A stretch of 64,000 nucleotides of DNA from Conoideocrella luteorostrata. Its lineage: Eukaryota > Ascomycota > Sordariomycetes > Hypocreales > Clavicipitaceae. The position numbers were made by a program, and so were the translations under genes. The notes below the pieces were generated by a model. The model searched no databases. It had not been told where the DNA came from and worked only from the letters and a program-made list of their open reading frames with translations. Where the stretch lies: the NCBI GenBank assembly GCA_032433595.1, contig JASWJB010000235.1:1-64000 (forward strand). The letters run 5' to 3'. Shown here piece after piece: positions 46,730 to 59,123 of the stretch (positions are counted from its first letter, which is position 1; the number at the start of each line of letters is the position of its first letter).

Positions 46730-47657
46730 AGGAGGAGCACGAGCATTTAGTACCTCAATCACTTGCTTCTACGGAGTATGTAAGAACCCATTCAACGACT
46801 GTGCTTAGAGTAATTCTACCTACAACGTTGGGTACTGATGGCAACCATGGATTTCCCCTACGAAACTAAAGAAGAACAGAAAAAAGGTGGGAAAGATGAG
46901 GTTTAGCCATATTATGCTTCTTCTTCTTTTTCTTCTGCAGGACGGCATTGCAGGTTGTCCACACTTCGGTAGAAAGAAAACCTGAAGAGGAAGAAGTCCT
47001 GACAACTATTACCGGACCGTCCGGGTCGACTTTGCCCTACCCATCAATTTAGATTGAATGGATAAGTTCAGAAATCCGCGCATCATCTCGTATTCACTTT
47101 AGCGAGAGATGCTCCTTCCTTGTGTCACTTCATTTTCTGATTTTCAACTTTTGATGGCATGAACCCCTCCACAGTTCGATCAAAATCTGATCACTTCCTG
47201 CTTGTCTCACACGCCGGGGTTTAGATTTCGTGCGAATGGGGTTCCTGTTAGACAGCCTACACGGAAAGCGCGTCGCGCTAACCCCCCCGAGACTTGATTC
47301 GTTTACTGATTGAGTGATACTTACTGATCTGGCGAAAATTGGTTGGATACAGCTGCGGATTATGGACATAATCTCACCTAGTTAGTCGCAACATTGATGC
47401 CGCGAACCAGAAGCTTGGTATTGCCATAGTTACAGACCTCTATTTCTAGGTGGTAATCGCGTATAGATTTCGTTAAAAGGCAAGGCACAGGCAAAAGGAT
47501 ATTGATTGATAAATACCATGTGAATTAAATTAAACTTCCAGCACAAGTTTCTTTTCTCCACCCATCATACAAATTGCAACAAACTACTCACCAAGACACT
47601 CCGCGGTTAGAAAACAACTCCTCTGTTAATACGCCTCCTTGGTTCGACATGGCTACC

Positions 47658-50600
47658 TTATCCCAAAACACGGCCCGCTACAGCAGACGCGCTCTTATCA
47701 TTCGTCTTGGTCTTTTTCAGACTTTTGCCTGATTGAATCTCGCTCAGGAAACCGCTAGGACGGCCACCTGATGGCATAGGAGCTGACGGAGTGCTGCCAA
47801 GCGGTGGTGGTGGAGGGGGAGGGGGAGGACCTGCCGCACCAGCTGTTGCCATTGGCGGCGGGGGAGGGGGGGGGGCTGAAGGAGCGTTAGAGCTGGGCAC
47901 GGGCGGCGGGGGAGGCGGAGATGTAGGGCCATTGCTCTCTGGCATTGGAGGCGGCGGAGGAGGCGCAGCGGGAGCATCTGAGGTTGGAGCTGGGGGAGGG
48001 GGCGGCGGCGATGCGATAGGAGCATCATTCGCTGGGATTGGGCTCGCTGGCGTTGAATCTTTTCCAGCAGCAGAGAGTGGCCTAGGAGGTGCCATCGTGC
48101 CGAAGAGAATGGAAGCCAGCTGAGCAGCATTTCCACCTCCTGGTCGGTCATCGTCTGAGTCTTCATCGTCGTCCTTGTCAGAGCCCCAATCTTCTGAGTC
48201 TGCTCGCTTTCTGGACACGGGTCCAGTAGCAGCGGGGGGAGCCTGCGTCATTCTATGGAAAGGGTTGGTTGATGGATCAGATCGAGTGACAGGGGCAGTA
48301 GAAGCCGTAGGAGGAGGAACAGGTGCTGAATCCTGAGATTGGCTGGTAGAAGTTGCCTCTGCGGGCTGCGACATCATCTTATGATACGGGTTCTTGCTTT
48401 CGGTCTCGGCCGGCGGAGACGTAACAACTGTTGGAACTAGAGGAGGCGAGCTTGGCTTCTTTTCTGCTTCTCGGCTCACAATTTGGCTGCCACTAGGGGT
48501 TGATTCCTGTGGTGTGATTTGCTGTGGGCTGTCATCGTCATCGGAAGAGCTGTCATCATCGAGTGCTTCTAATTGGCGCTGAAGCTCAAGCTCACGCTGC
48601 TTCGCTGCTTCGATTTCAGCGCGCCTTGCAGCCATTTTGGCTTCCTTTTCTTTTGCTTCCGCCAGGGCAGCCTTCTTTCGCTTCTTCTCTTCCTCCTTTC
48701 GTAGCTTGCCCTGCCTTACCTGCTCCTCGAGAGCCTTCAAGCGAGCGGCTGCATCTTGCTGTTCTTTAGCAAACTCATCTTGCTCTTCTCTAGCAGTTTC
48801 TCTGAGCGCAAAGTTAGTGAATGTTACCGCGTCCAATTGCCTCACAAACAACTTACTCCATTTGTTGTGTTTCGCGGTGTTGCGCCTCTCTCTCCTTCGT
48901 AAGCCTTGCCTCCTCGGCAGCCTTGGCGGCTTGATCCTCTTCTGCTTTCTTTGCGGCGTCCTGCTCAGAGTTGTCCGGTCGAGTTGCTTTCCTTGTCGGC
49001 GGGGGGGGAGGTGCTTTGGCTGCCACTTTGGGGCTCTCTGAGGCTGTGACAGGAGGCGGCACACCTTGCTCCTCAGCCAAGCGTGCCTTTCGCTCAACTT
49101 CCCTTCGAGCATCTTCTTCTTCGGCTTGTTTCAGTTTGGCAGCACGTTCGTTCCGCTCTCGCTCGGCTCGCTGCGCGGCAGTCTCGCCACTCTTTGCCGA
49201 GGACTTGATCCCGAGAGCAGCTAGACGCTCAGCCATGCGCTGCTCGGCCTGTTGCTTGATGTATGCAGCCCGCTCCTCTGGGGTCTTGTATGAAGAATAA
49301 GAGCCGCCGGTGGCTGTAGGGGTGCTAGTACGTGACGTGGAAACGGGGCTCGCAACTCTCCCTGGTCGAGGTTGCTCGATAGCGGGCGAAGGTCGAGCTG
49401 ATCGCTTATCTTGTGCACGAACGCGAGTGGCGCGGCTGTCACGCTGCAAGTCAAAGATGAAGTCTCGAACCTCATCCTCAACTCCAAGGCCGTCTTCCCA
49501 ACGACGTCTCTCATGTTCGCTGGAGTTATCCTGCCCACCATCCTTGAGACTGTCTTCAATGCCGCGAGCAAAATCACGAACGCTATCCTCGACATCGCGG
49601 ACCATGCTCTCATTGCTTTCCTTCTCGGTCTTGACCTTGATAGTTTCTTCTTCTAGCCTCTTGGGGGCGTCAGTATCTTCAGCGGCAACGTCAATCTTCT
49701 TGCCAGTTAATGCAGCAGATCGTTGTTGCATCATAGCCTTCGCCCTAGCCTTCAGCCGATCGCTTTCCGTGATACTGCCTCCAGGGCCAGTTCCAGCAAT
49801 TTGAGGGCCGCTGTTGGGATGCGCTTTGGTATCCTTCAGGCGGAATAGCTCTAGTCGGGCTTCCATAATAGACTTTTCCGTCCTACGAACTTGAGAAGAC
49901 AATTCAGGGACTTTATCAGTGAGATTTTGGAGTTGCCGCTTCAGGGCACGGCGCTCAGCATCCGAATCTCCGGTGGCTAGTGCAGCGTCAGGATGAGCAT
50001 CAATGTCATTCTGGATGCGGCGAATGCGTCGGTACAGCTCTTCCGAATCCTTCCTGTCTCGTCGGTCCAAAATATCGTCCTCTTCATAGTTCTTTTCGTC
50101 AGCAAAGTCCATAGCATCTAAGAGAACCTGCTTCTCCTTGATTTTCTTCCTTAATTGATCGAGAGTGAGGTCCTCGTTAGAGCCGACGGAAGCAGGCGAC
50201 TCGGATCGTGGAGATGAATTTCCAAGTCTTCGACGGGCACTGGATCGGTAGCCAAAATCTTCGTCAACATTTCGAAAGACTGTAGCGTCTTTGCGCCCAC
50301 CTTGCGCCCCGACGGCACTGCCTCTGAAAGATCGGTTCTTCATGTAGCTGACACCAGTCTTCTGGGGCAGAAGAGCCGCGCCGGAATTCTTTCGGAAGTC
50401 TGACTCTTGATGCAACATGGACTTGAGAGTACCTATAGACTGGTTGAAATTGCGAGTCGAAGGTGGAACAAGCTCCGGGGGTAGAGTATTGGGCAAAGGG
50501 TAGCCATTAAGCTTTCTGTAAATCAAATGCATAGCAACGGCGAACTCGTCGAGGTCTAGACGACCCTTGTTGCCATGATCAGACAGAGTCCAGACCCGTT

Positions 50601-52152
50601 CCAAATCAGGCTTCTCCAGGCCACTTTGGCCAAAGATTTCAAGAGCTTGATCACCACCAATGTAACCCTTGCCAAAGCCGTCCCATGCGCGAAAGAGCGA
50701 GTCGTATCGAGTCTTCTCTTCTTTGGTAATTGCCCATGGAATAATTGCACTGCCTTGAAGTCCTTGCGTTGTGAAAGAACCCGCTTCACGGCCCTGTTGC
50801 GGCATCATTCGAGCCTGTAACGCGTCGATGTTGGGCAATCCAGAGGCAGGAGCATTGACAAGACCCCATTGCCCAGGCCGGCCGGTTGGTTGAGCGTTCA
50901 ATGGTGCTGCCATGCCACCTTCGTTAGGGCCATGACCAAAGCCCGCGGGCATCGGAGGCATCGGGGGTCTTGGGCCTTGGTACCCGGTTGGCTGAGGATT
51001 TTGCATGCCATGAAATGCGGTTTGCTGAGCCTGAACACCTTGAGGTTGACCCCCAAAGCCAGTCGCCTGACCTGGAAATCCAGTCATCTGAGACTGAAGA
51101 AGCTGTGCATTGGACGGCTGGGCTTGTTGAGCAATAGGTGTAGCCGAATCATCATTTCGGAAACTGGGTGCGTTGGTGGCCGGAGCTGAGGACGGAGCAT
51201 CGTCAACTACACTGAAACTAATGATGTCGACCATGCTGGAAACCTCGTTCTTGATATTGTCTGGTAAAGTCGCAGGAAGAGACTTTCCTGTCATTTTCAG
51301 ATTGCACAAGTACATGGCGAGGGCAAATTCTGGAAAGTACAGCTGACCAGCACGAGTAGTATCGGCTAAAGTCCTGCGCGCCGTCATATTAGTATTTCTG
51401 GAAAATACGTTTAAATGGCTGTGCAAAGGTTACCAAATATGAGAAAGCGTATCTCCATCCAGTCTTGATCGCAGCAATAGATCTCTCGCCTTGTCCCCGG
51501 ACATGGTTGTCGAGTTCTCGCCCACAGCAGACTTGAAAAGGGTCTCAAACTTGGACTGATCCGCAGCAGTGATAAACGACAGTCTGATATTGGGGATCTT
51601 ATTGGCCTTGTCTGGCCGTCGTCCCTGAGGCTTCGGAGTGCCGCCAGTCTGAAATGAGGCAGCCATCTCGGTGAAACCAGTCTGCTGGGGCTTCATCGGA
51701 GGCGGAGGCGGTACTGGCCCAGCCGACTGCGCTGGTGAGGCAGAAGGGAATACCGTTTGCTGGGAGGGCCGAAGCCCCGCGTGCGGCTGCTGTTGAAACT
51801 GCTGTTGATACTGCGACGGAATTGAAGGCATCGGCGGGACAGCTCCTGTCTGGTAACTCTGCTGCGGCTGAGCCCCCGGAAAGCCGGTGTACTGCTGCTG
51901 AAGTGGTTGGGACGTCTGTGGCATACCCGTTGGCTGGGATTGCATTGGAAAACCGGTATATTGCTGCTGTAGATGCTGCTGCCTGTAGCCTGTAGGTTGT
52001 GGTGCAAAGGGGCTGGGTTGTTCCTGCGGTTGCTGCTGCTGCTGCTGCTGGCCACCAGGTCCCATGGGGTTGAAAGATCCGCCGCCGCCATATTGCTGGG
52101 CGCTGGGGTGCTGGCTATTGCTGCCCAAATAAGCGTTTGAATTGGAATACAT
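47658..52152 (-). CDS. PAN1: PAN1 actin cytoskeleton/endocytosis scaffold
   Basis: Predicted 1459 aa in three exons: 51434-52152, 48857-51373 and 47658-48801. The start is [16 protein letters not shown]. Gln/Pro-rich repeats of the PTGY/TGFP type come first (about 25-160). An EH domain sits near 183-295 and crosses the first junction ([25 protein letters not shown]). More LTGF-type repeats precede a second EH domain near 458-550, containing [12 protein letters not shown] and [17 protein letters not shown] long charged coiled-coil region follows, then a proline-rich C-terminus with many 5-9 residue Pro runs, and a WH2-like actin-binding motif [14 protein letters not shown]. Family knowledge: Pan1 with End3 and Sla1 activates Arp2/3 at endocytic patches. 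Length and order are as expected. Confidence 0.96.
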
Positions 52153-53462
52153 GTTGGAAGTGAGACGATGGGAGACTGGTGGTTTAAAAACCACGTCCGA
52201 AGGATATCGTGACAATGAACCGACTCGCGAGGTTAATTCGAGCTCGGGTCGGGGTCGCCGGAGCGAGAAGCTCCGCAATGGAGTGGCGGGAAGGGCTAAG
52301 TACGCCGTAAAACAAGAGAACAGCTAAATCAAAGCTAATAAAAACGGTATGGCGACGCAAAAAAGAGATGCCCGAAGAATTGCAAGTCTATCGCCCGCGC
52401 AAATTGGAGTGTTGCGGAGGTGAAGGACAAGAGCGATGCGGGTGCAACGAGCGATGCGGGAGGTGTGTGCGATGTGGAGCGCACGTCGTCGTGGCGAGGC
52501 GTGCGTGGGCCTCTCTAACTACGGAGTAACTAGTAGCTCAGAAAGGATGACGAAAGCCTTTGATAACTACGGAGTAACCAGCCAGTTCTGTAATACTTGA
52601 CTACATACGACAGCCTCAATGGAAGGGCAGTGTTTCCCTGCGTTGGTTGGGCTCCTGTACTCGTGCTCCGTACCCAATCCCCCCTTGGCGGGTCTCACGT
52701 CTCCAAGGACGGAATAGCAAACCAGAGCAGGGAGGCACGGCCTAGAACGGTACAAGGAGTTGCTGTAGGCCCGGTAAACCACGCTCCGGCCCGGGTTCAG
52801 GCCCTCTCCAGATGTTGTCGAACTGCTCTGTAGCGCTTCGTCCACTTGACTTCCCTTAGTTCTGCAGCCTAGTTAGTTAATCAGTGCCCCGTGTCGCGCC
52901 GAGTGTTTTCAGCGAGACAAGCACGATTGCTTTCTCGGAATACTGCCCTAGTCGGTTTTCACTACAAATGTCTGCAGCCCAGCCAAGCAAGCGTTTGGTA
53001 TTAGATCTCTCTATACTAGATAGATGTCATCCGCCAGACTTTTGAACAAGTTGCATCACAAAATATTTACTACGGCGAGAGCGTCGGCAAATTGACATCT
53101 GTCAGCTTTTGTTCGTTCTCATCATTTCTCTAATGTGCGATCTCAATATTCCAAAACCAAATAAAACAAATTCAATAGCGAGGGGTATCGAGCGAAGAGC
53201 AGTGATTCCCATATTCCAAGTCAACGCCTCCAAATACTGCACCCTCATCCTAGCAGCGCCAGGAGAGCCATGCGAAGAAAAGCGCCTCTCCGTGTAGCTC
53301 ATCATGTCTCTAAAATCTCGTTCCCATCTAATGCAGCCATCCAAATATGAATGCTTGTGTAGCTTTATGCAAAATATCTCCATAGCCCATCTTTCTTACA
53401 CTCTCCTGATATTTGTGTTTTAGTTTCTCTGCGTCTTGTTGTCAATGACACACTCAGCCCCA
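52153..53462. other. PAN1 promoter and 3' flank of the PH-LRR gene
   Basis: A 1.3-kb region between tandem minus-strand genes. It contains TACGGAGTA words at 52520-52528 and 52568-52576, each in an AACTACGGAGTAAC context. No gene is supported. Confidence 0.5.
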
Positions 53463-56400
53463 TTAGCCGTCTTCTTCGTCGATACGGCTAGTTGGGTCGC
53501 CCATGTAGCGTCTGTACCTCTTCATCTGAAGACCATCCTCAGCCTCATGACTGTCGGAATAGGTATAGTTTGGCTCCGACTGCTCGTCATAAACGGGAGT
53601 TGCCAGGCCAAAATCGGTTTCGGTGGGACTATCGAATTCCGGAGGCGTTGGTAATCCTCCTGACCCATTGCTTGCTTCGTCAGTGGATGGGCTGACGGCC
53701 ACATCGCTGGAGATCATCGAAATCGGCCTCATTGGCAACTCTCTTGACCCTAGAGAGCTTTGGTGACTGTGGCGTCGTGAAGCCAATTCTCCTGCAGAAG
53801 CTTGGTGTGACTCCTGAAAACTGCGCACACCCCTTGCCCGTTGAATCTCGAGGCTCTGGAGCGGTAATCCGCCAAAGGCCATGGAGAAGGCAATATCCGC
53901 AGGGTCGTTGCCACGCCATTCTTGAGAAGACCCGTCACTTTGCTCCGCTCCAATTTCTTGGTCAAATAGGCTCTGGTTGCGTTGAAGGATTCGTGCCAGG
54001 TCTGCTCCGGTGCTATCCCATTCATCTTTTAGTTGGTGCATTGGTGGTTTACCGTTCCCGTTTGCACGTTTGTCTTGTTTGAACCTAGACATGACTGATG
54101 GCCGTCGCACTGGAGCTGCGGTGGTTGCAGTTTCCATCGATTTAGATATCGCTTTGTCGAGTTCATCCCCTGAAAATGAACTAAAGTATTGGATGGTGGA
54201 GTTGTGTCCCAATGAAGTGACAATATGTCTGTAATTCGAGAGGTTGAAATCGTTGCATCCACAGTCGAGGGTAACGAGAGTCCTGTTCTCAGAGATGGCC
54301 TCTGCCAAGTCTCCAACGTTGATGTTCAGCATCTGGCTGCGCACTCGAAGATGCTCAATGCTTTCGTTCGTGCGAAGTCCGATTAATGCTTTGGAAAATT
54401 CTCGGCCCAGTCTACCTTCGTCCAACTTGGAATCGAAGCCAGATATGTCCAGGAAACGGACTGCACAGTTCTTGGCAAAGAAGTCGGCAATCGCTTGGCA
54501 GGCGGTGCCACTAGCAGCGTCAGGTGTAGAGGTTCCCACTAAGCTGAGACATTCGATAGTCTGGTTGATTGCTAACGCTCGGAGAAGCTTTATGTAATTG
54601 GCTTCCAGAGTAAATTCGATCATTTGCGCAAACAGACTCCAAGGCCCATACCCATCTGTTATTGCAGAGCACAAGTCATCTATCCCTTCATCCATGCGGC
54701 TACCATTCAAGTGAACTTCCATTGGCCTGGCCTGACCCATGGCAAAGAAGAGCTGCGCGATTTGTGCACCAGTTAGTCCACTGTTGTTCAGACGCATGGT
54801 CTGCAGGTTGCTAGATTTATCTGATCTCAGGTATCTGCACATGACATCAACCGTGGCAGAATTCAGCTTGGTAGTGTATTAGCAAACGGAGGATTTGCAA
54901 ACTCAGAACAGAAATGACCAGTGCTCACCATGATTCCAGAGAGATCTAGTTCCTGCAGCTCCCAGTCATGCATTGTGATCTCGTCAAATAAAGACTCCTC
55001 CGACAGAATTCGAGTATTTCCAGCAATCTTCAGCTTGCATAATCTCCTCATTCCGCTGAGAGTAGTTTGAATAGTTTCAAATCGAACAACGCCTTGGTTA
55101 TTTGACGTGTCTATCCATTCCAGGGAATTTGCTTGGCCAGCAACGCTTACCCACAGCTTCGATAGCCCACCGTCGCCGAGCGAGCACTTGGACAGATCCA
55201 ACCGCCGTAGATGAACCTGGTCTAGCACCAGTAAATTGGCTTGAAGTCGTGTAAGTAATTGCGCCGAAGAAAAGCAAAGTCAAAAATAAAAATAGTAAAA
55301 ATAAAACACTCGCAGCATTCTTACCTAGCTCATCCAGATCACCGGATGATACTGGGTTACCCGACAGCGAGATGCTATGGCAAACGCACAATTGCCGCCT
55401 GAGCAACTCCAAAAAGGGTTGCAAAATCTCCGACGTTATCTTTGTGAGACTAGTCAGATCATGCTGACATTGGCCGAGTCCATTGCTCCCGCCCTCGAGT
55501 CCAGATATATTTGACATGTCGAGACTTCGAATAGACTCTGACGCGAATAAGAGGGCATGAATCTCCTGCTCCAGGATTGTCGCCTGGAGAAGCATCTCGT
55601 GGTGCTCCTCTGAAATTGTAACTCCTAGAAATCCTGTCAGCGGAATATCCTCCGTCGGCTCCGGTTCTGTTGTATAGTCACAAACCATTCAACGACTTGT
55701 AGGCCAATGAGTCTGCGTATTGTGCTTTATCATGTCTGCCTGCGAGCGGCGAGAGATCCACGTCGCGGAATGAAATGGCCTTAAAGAAGCTATTATACCG
55801 CAAGGCGCGGAAAACTGCGAGAAGCTGCAGAGGGGAATACGTTGTGTCGTTGGAAGGTAGCAGCCGAAATGCAGGCTGAGGTGGAGGGCTCCAATCAATT
55901 GTCCAATTAGGTACATGAACCTGAAAAGCGGCGCAATAGGCTTCCAAGCTTTGTTTTATTCCACCAAGATCATTACCTGAGGTGAGTTGGAGTGGTGGAG
56001 GAAGCCCCTTAATGTCGAAGATGACCTGTTGGAAGTGTTGAGGCCACATTGGCTTCAAAATACGATCGACCTTAGTGAGAGTCTCAATAATACGGCGGTA
56101 CTGGGAGCTGGCCAGGTCTACTCTAGACTCACGGCCAAATGGTGATCTGGACAAGTTAGCCAAATATGACTACAGTTATTATTGGACAAACATACCGAAA
56201 ACACATGACAAATCGGTGCTCGTGAGAAGCCACGGAGGCCCTAAAGCGAGTTAGAGTTACAGTACCGTAGGAGACTGCTTTTACCCGCAAATCTCCAGGT
56301 GCAGTAGAGTGGTCTGTCTTGAGCACCTCGACGAAATGGCACATGCAAGGTCCGATAATGAGAAAGAAAGATGAAATGTCGGTGTTGTCGGGAGACTCTT

Positions 56401-57286
56401 CCAGTCCGGCGCTCTTGTGTCCGAAAACTCGTCTTGCCACCGGGAAGATGATGCTTTGACAGCCTGCATCAGACCAGCCTTCAGCGGATCGAACAATGTG
56501 GTCAATACGACTTTTCAGATTATCTGACAGTAACGAGCTACCAGAAGTCTGCCTCAGCTTTGCTCTGCACGCGCGATGAATTGAAGCAAGCCAGGCATCT
56601 CGCTCATTAGGTAAAGAGAAATAAAAGTGCGCTTTGGAATAAGCCAGTCTGGGCCATGGTGAGAACCACCATATTTCAATGCCGGATCGATTGCTGACAC
56701 TGTCATCATTAAAAGCTGCCACGACAGAACGTAGTGGGATTTCCAATCGGACATCGCTGGACGAAATCTTGGTAGATGCATGGTGATAGGGAGGCACCTC
56801 TTGATTGTGTGGATCGGTTCGATTTAGCTGTGGAAATGCAGCTCTCGCAACATCTCCGCTACTGAACTTGACTAATACCTGGTCTGAGAGGACTAAATAT
56901 TCGGATCGAGCTTTGAGGAGCGAAACGTCTGCTTTCAGTGGTCCGTACTGTTGCACCTCCATCGCCGAGTATGGCTGCAGCTGATCGTTTGGGCTACCTG
57001 GGCGATCGGATGCTGGGGAGTGATTCGAGAGTCGTCTTTGGAGCCTATCCAACACGGAAGAAGAGTTGGATGAAGGCGTCTTCTGAAGTCGTCGGGTGGA
57101 ATTACTCCTAGTCGAGACAGCGGTTGTAGAGTCCATGGAGGAACTGCTCAAGGAGCGTAGGGCCCGGGTCAAAACTCGAGGGGCTTTGGTCTCGATGGGT
57201 GTCGTCGATGCATCACCGGGGACTGTCGCCGCAGCGCTCAGCGCAAGTCCTGATGAGGACCTCCGCTTCCACCTTTCCACATTCAT
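53463..57286 (-). CDS. PH domain plus leucine-rich-repeat protein, CARMIL-like
   Basis: Predicted 1188 aa in five exons: 56196-57286, 55686-56146, 55325-55624, 54929-55239 and 53463-54866. The N-terminus is Ser/Arg-rich. A PH-like fold is suggested at about 110-250 (YGPLKADVSLLKARSEYLVLS start, AWLASIHRACRAKL helix end). LRR-type blocks run from about 500 to 900: IRSLDMSNISGLEG, CHSISLSGNPVSSGDLDEL, LRRLDLSKCSLGDGG, LQELDLSGIM, LQTMRLNNSGLTGAQI, and VTLDCGCNDFNL. The tail is acidic and Ser-rich. The PH-then-LRR order resembles CARMIL (capping-protein and myosin-I linker), but I see no clear capping-protein-interaction motif, so function is inferred. The intron at 55625-55685 (61 nt) is needed to connect two frames that otherwise look shifted. 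Its neighbour is PAN1. Confidence 0.82.
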
Positions 57287-59093
57287 TTTTTTTTCCTTAG
57301 CCAGTGGCTATCTTTCGTCTCTGATATCTCGGGGTTTCAGTCGTGCTCCATCGACAATGGTCCTACAAGACCATGGCCTCGTGAATTCTATAGACGATGA
57401 ATTGATGTGTGTAAACGTCAGAATTGTCGTGCAATCGGCAAGAGCATTTGCTCTTGGGGCACAATGATAAGACTCAGCAGCAAGGTCTTGGTCTAATGAC
57501 GTTGAGTGGGCAGCTGCAGAAGCCGATGTCTCAGCCACAAGTTGTGTCTTGGAATTTGGACGTGCTGCCAACGGTGCGATTCCTGAGAACAATCCAGTAA
57601 CCACACCCGCATCCGTCACTCCGGAAACAAATCCAGCCACAAATCCCCGTACTCTGTCAATCGTCTGCCGAATGATCCGTCTGTCAAGCGGCTGATTCGT
57701 CCAGTGATCGTAAATTATTGGATCGGCTGCAGTTTTCGTACTTCTGCGGTCGGTGTTTGCCGGCTGAAGCTTGACAGCGAGGACCAAACAAAACCGCGAT
57801 TGGGGTCAACTTGAAAATGATGTCTTGCCGGAAAACAGTTTCCAGACCGAATGATGGCGAAGACAGGAAGGAAGGGATGGGAAATGGGGACCAAAAAAAA
57901 GAGCTCTAGACGTTCAGCAAATATTTGTTTGGGTTTAAACAAACACCAGGCCTGAGCCACAAGAAATGACGCTCTCGAGCACACACAGGACAATTGCAAT
58001 GGTTGGTCGAAAGCAAGGCGATTTTATCCAATGTACAGCAACAGCAATCTGTCTGATGGCCTTTTAATCACAAGACCAACGAGCGAGGGCTTGAGATCTC
58101 GAGAACAGCGTAAGGGAGAAAGGTAGAGAAATAAAAAGCGATGTCTCACGCATTTATCAAGAAAACGAGAGCGGAGATTTAGTCAATGGCGTGGAATGGC
58201 GAACGCGGATGGGGAGGAAGCGACTCTAAACTTTCTTGTTCAGAGTATATTTTCGCCAACAATAACGCCAGCCGGCATGGCGACAGCCACGGCCAAAGTT
58301 TCAACGGGGAAGCAATGAATCGCGGCCACAGAAGCTTTTGGGCGTAATGGATGATGTCCCGTGGCGAGTTGGTCGTGCTTTCCTTCAACCACATGCATTC
58401 ACAGGCCGCTTGGAGCTCAATCACCCCTTTCTCTGTGCACACACGTCGTTGTCGAGAACACACGCGCACGGCAGAGAGGAGGGATAACGAATGACGGCGA
58501 CGACACCACTTTCACAGGCAGAAACGAGAAAATGAGGTGGGCCACAGCAAGCGTCACAGCACGGCATGGAAAAGAGGATAAATATGGTTTTCATCGTTCC
58601 AAGGCTAGGTAAATTGTTTGGAGCTTGCCATGGGTTCAGGTACCTACGGACCTACAATACGGAAGTTGTGCCAAGGACGAACAAGATAACTAGATCCAAC
58701 CAGACTTTGAGGAGCTAGCTGATAGCTGGCCAAGCCCCAGCCTCACCCATGACTCCGCTCATCCTGCGAGGACTCCTGCAATGCTTTCACCCACATCTTC
58801 TACTATGTATGGAGTACTCCGTCCAAGCATTACAATACAGTCGTTCCTACGGAGCATACAAATACAATACAGGTTCTCCCGTCTCGCACCACGCTACTGG
58901 AGGCTAGGGTGGGATTTCGGATATAGGGACAGCGGGCATGGGCTATCAAGCCAAGGTCGACCGGCAGCTTGACAGGGATCGTCAGGCATTGAGTAGCGAC
59001 AATGCCAATATCCATGTCGCCCAACAAGCGAAAAGAGGGGATGATGAAAAAGCGGGGATCTGACGGAGACACCATTTGCATGTATTGAGTAGT

Positions 59094-59123
59094 TACTACG
59101 TACTCCGTACGGAGTACGTAGTA
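59094..59123. repeat. Perfect 30-bp palindrome built from two back-to-back TACTCCGTA words
   Basis: Each 15-nt half reads TACTACGTACTCCGT; the second half is its exact reverse complement. The centre is CCGTACGG. No gene overlaps it. Confidence 0.95.

Larger units (their letters stand above)
42715..47657. other. Gene-free region upstream of the forkhead gene and downstream of PAN1
   Basis: About 4.9 kb. The proximal 700 bp is presumably the forkhead promoter/leader. Farther out are three ACGCGT boxes, palindromic words at 43341, 44049, 46068, 46221 and 46770, a GGTGGTGTT minisatellite near 44908-44930, and a TIR-bounded AT-rich element at 46434-46729. No protein-coding gene is supported. Confidence 0.6.

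Noticed and set aside
47791..48123. Gly-rich plus-strand frame opposite PAN1
   Set aside because: It is the antisense shadow of the PAN1 polyproline region.
56231..56290. GTAAAA...CTCTAACTCGCTTTAG stretch resembling a 44-nt intron in the PH-LRR gene
   Set aside because: Removal breaks the frame (44 is not a multiple of three), while the unspliced read gives a plausible beta-strand sequence leading into the next exon.
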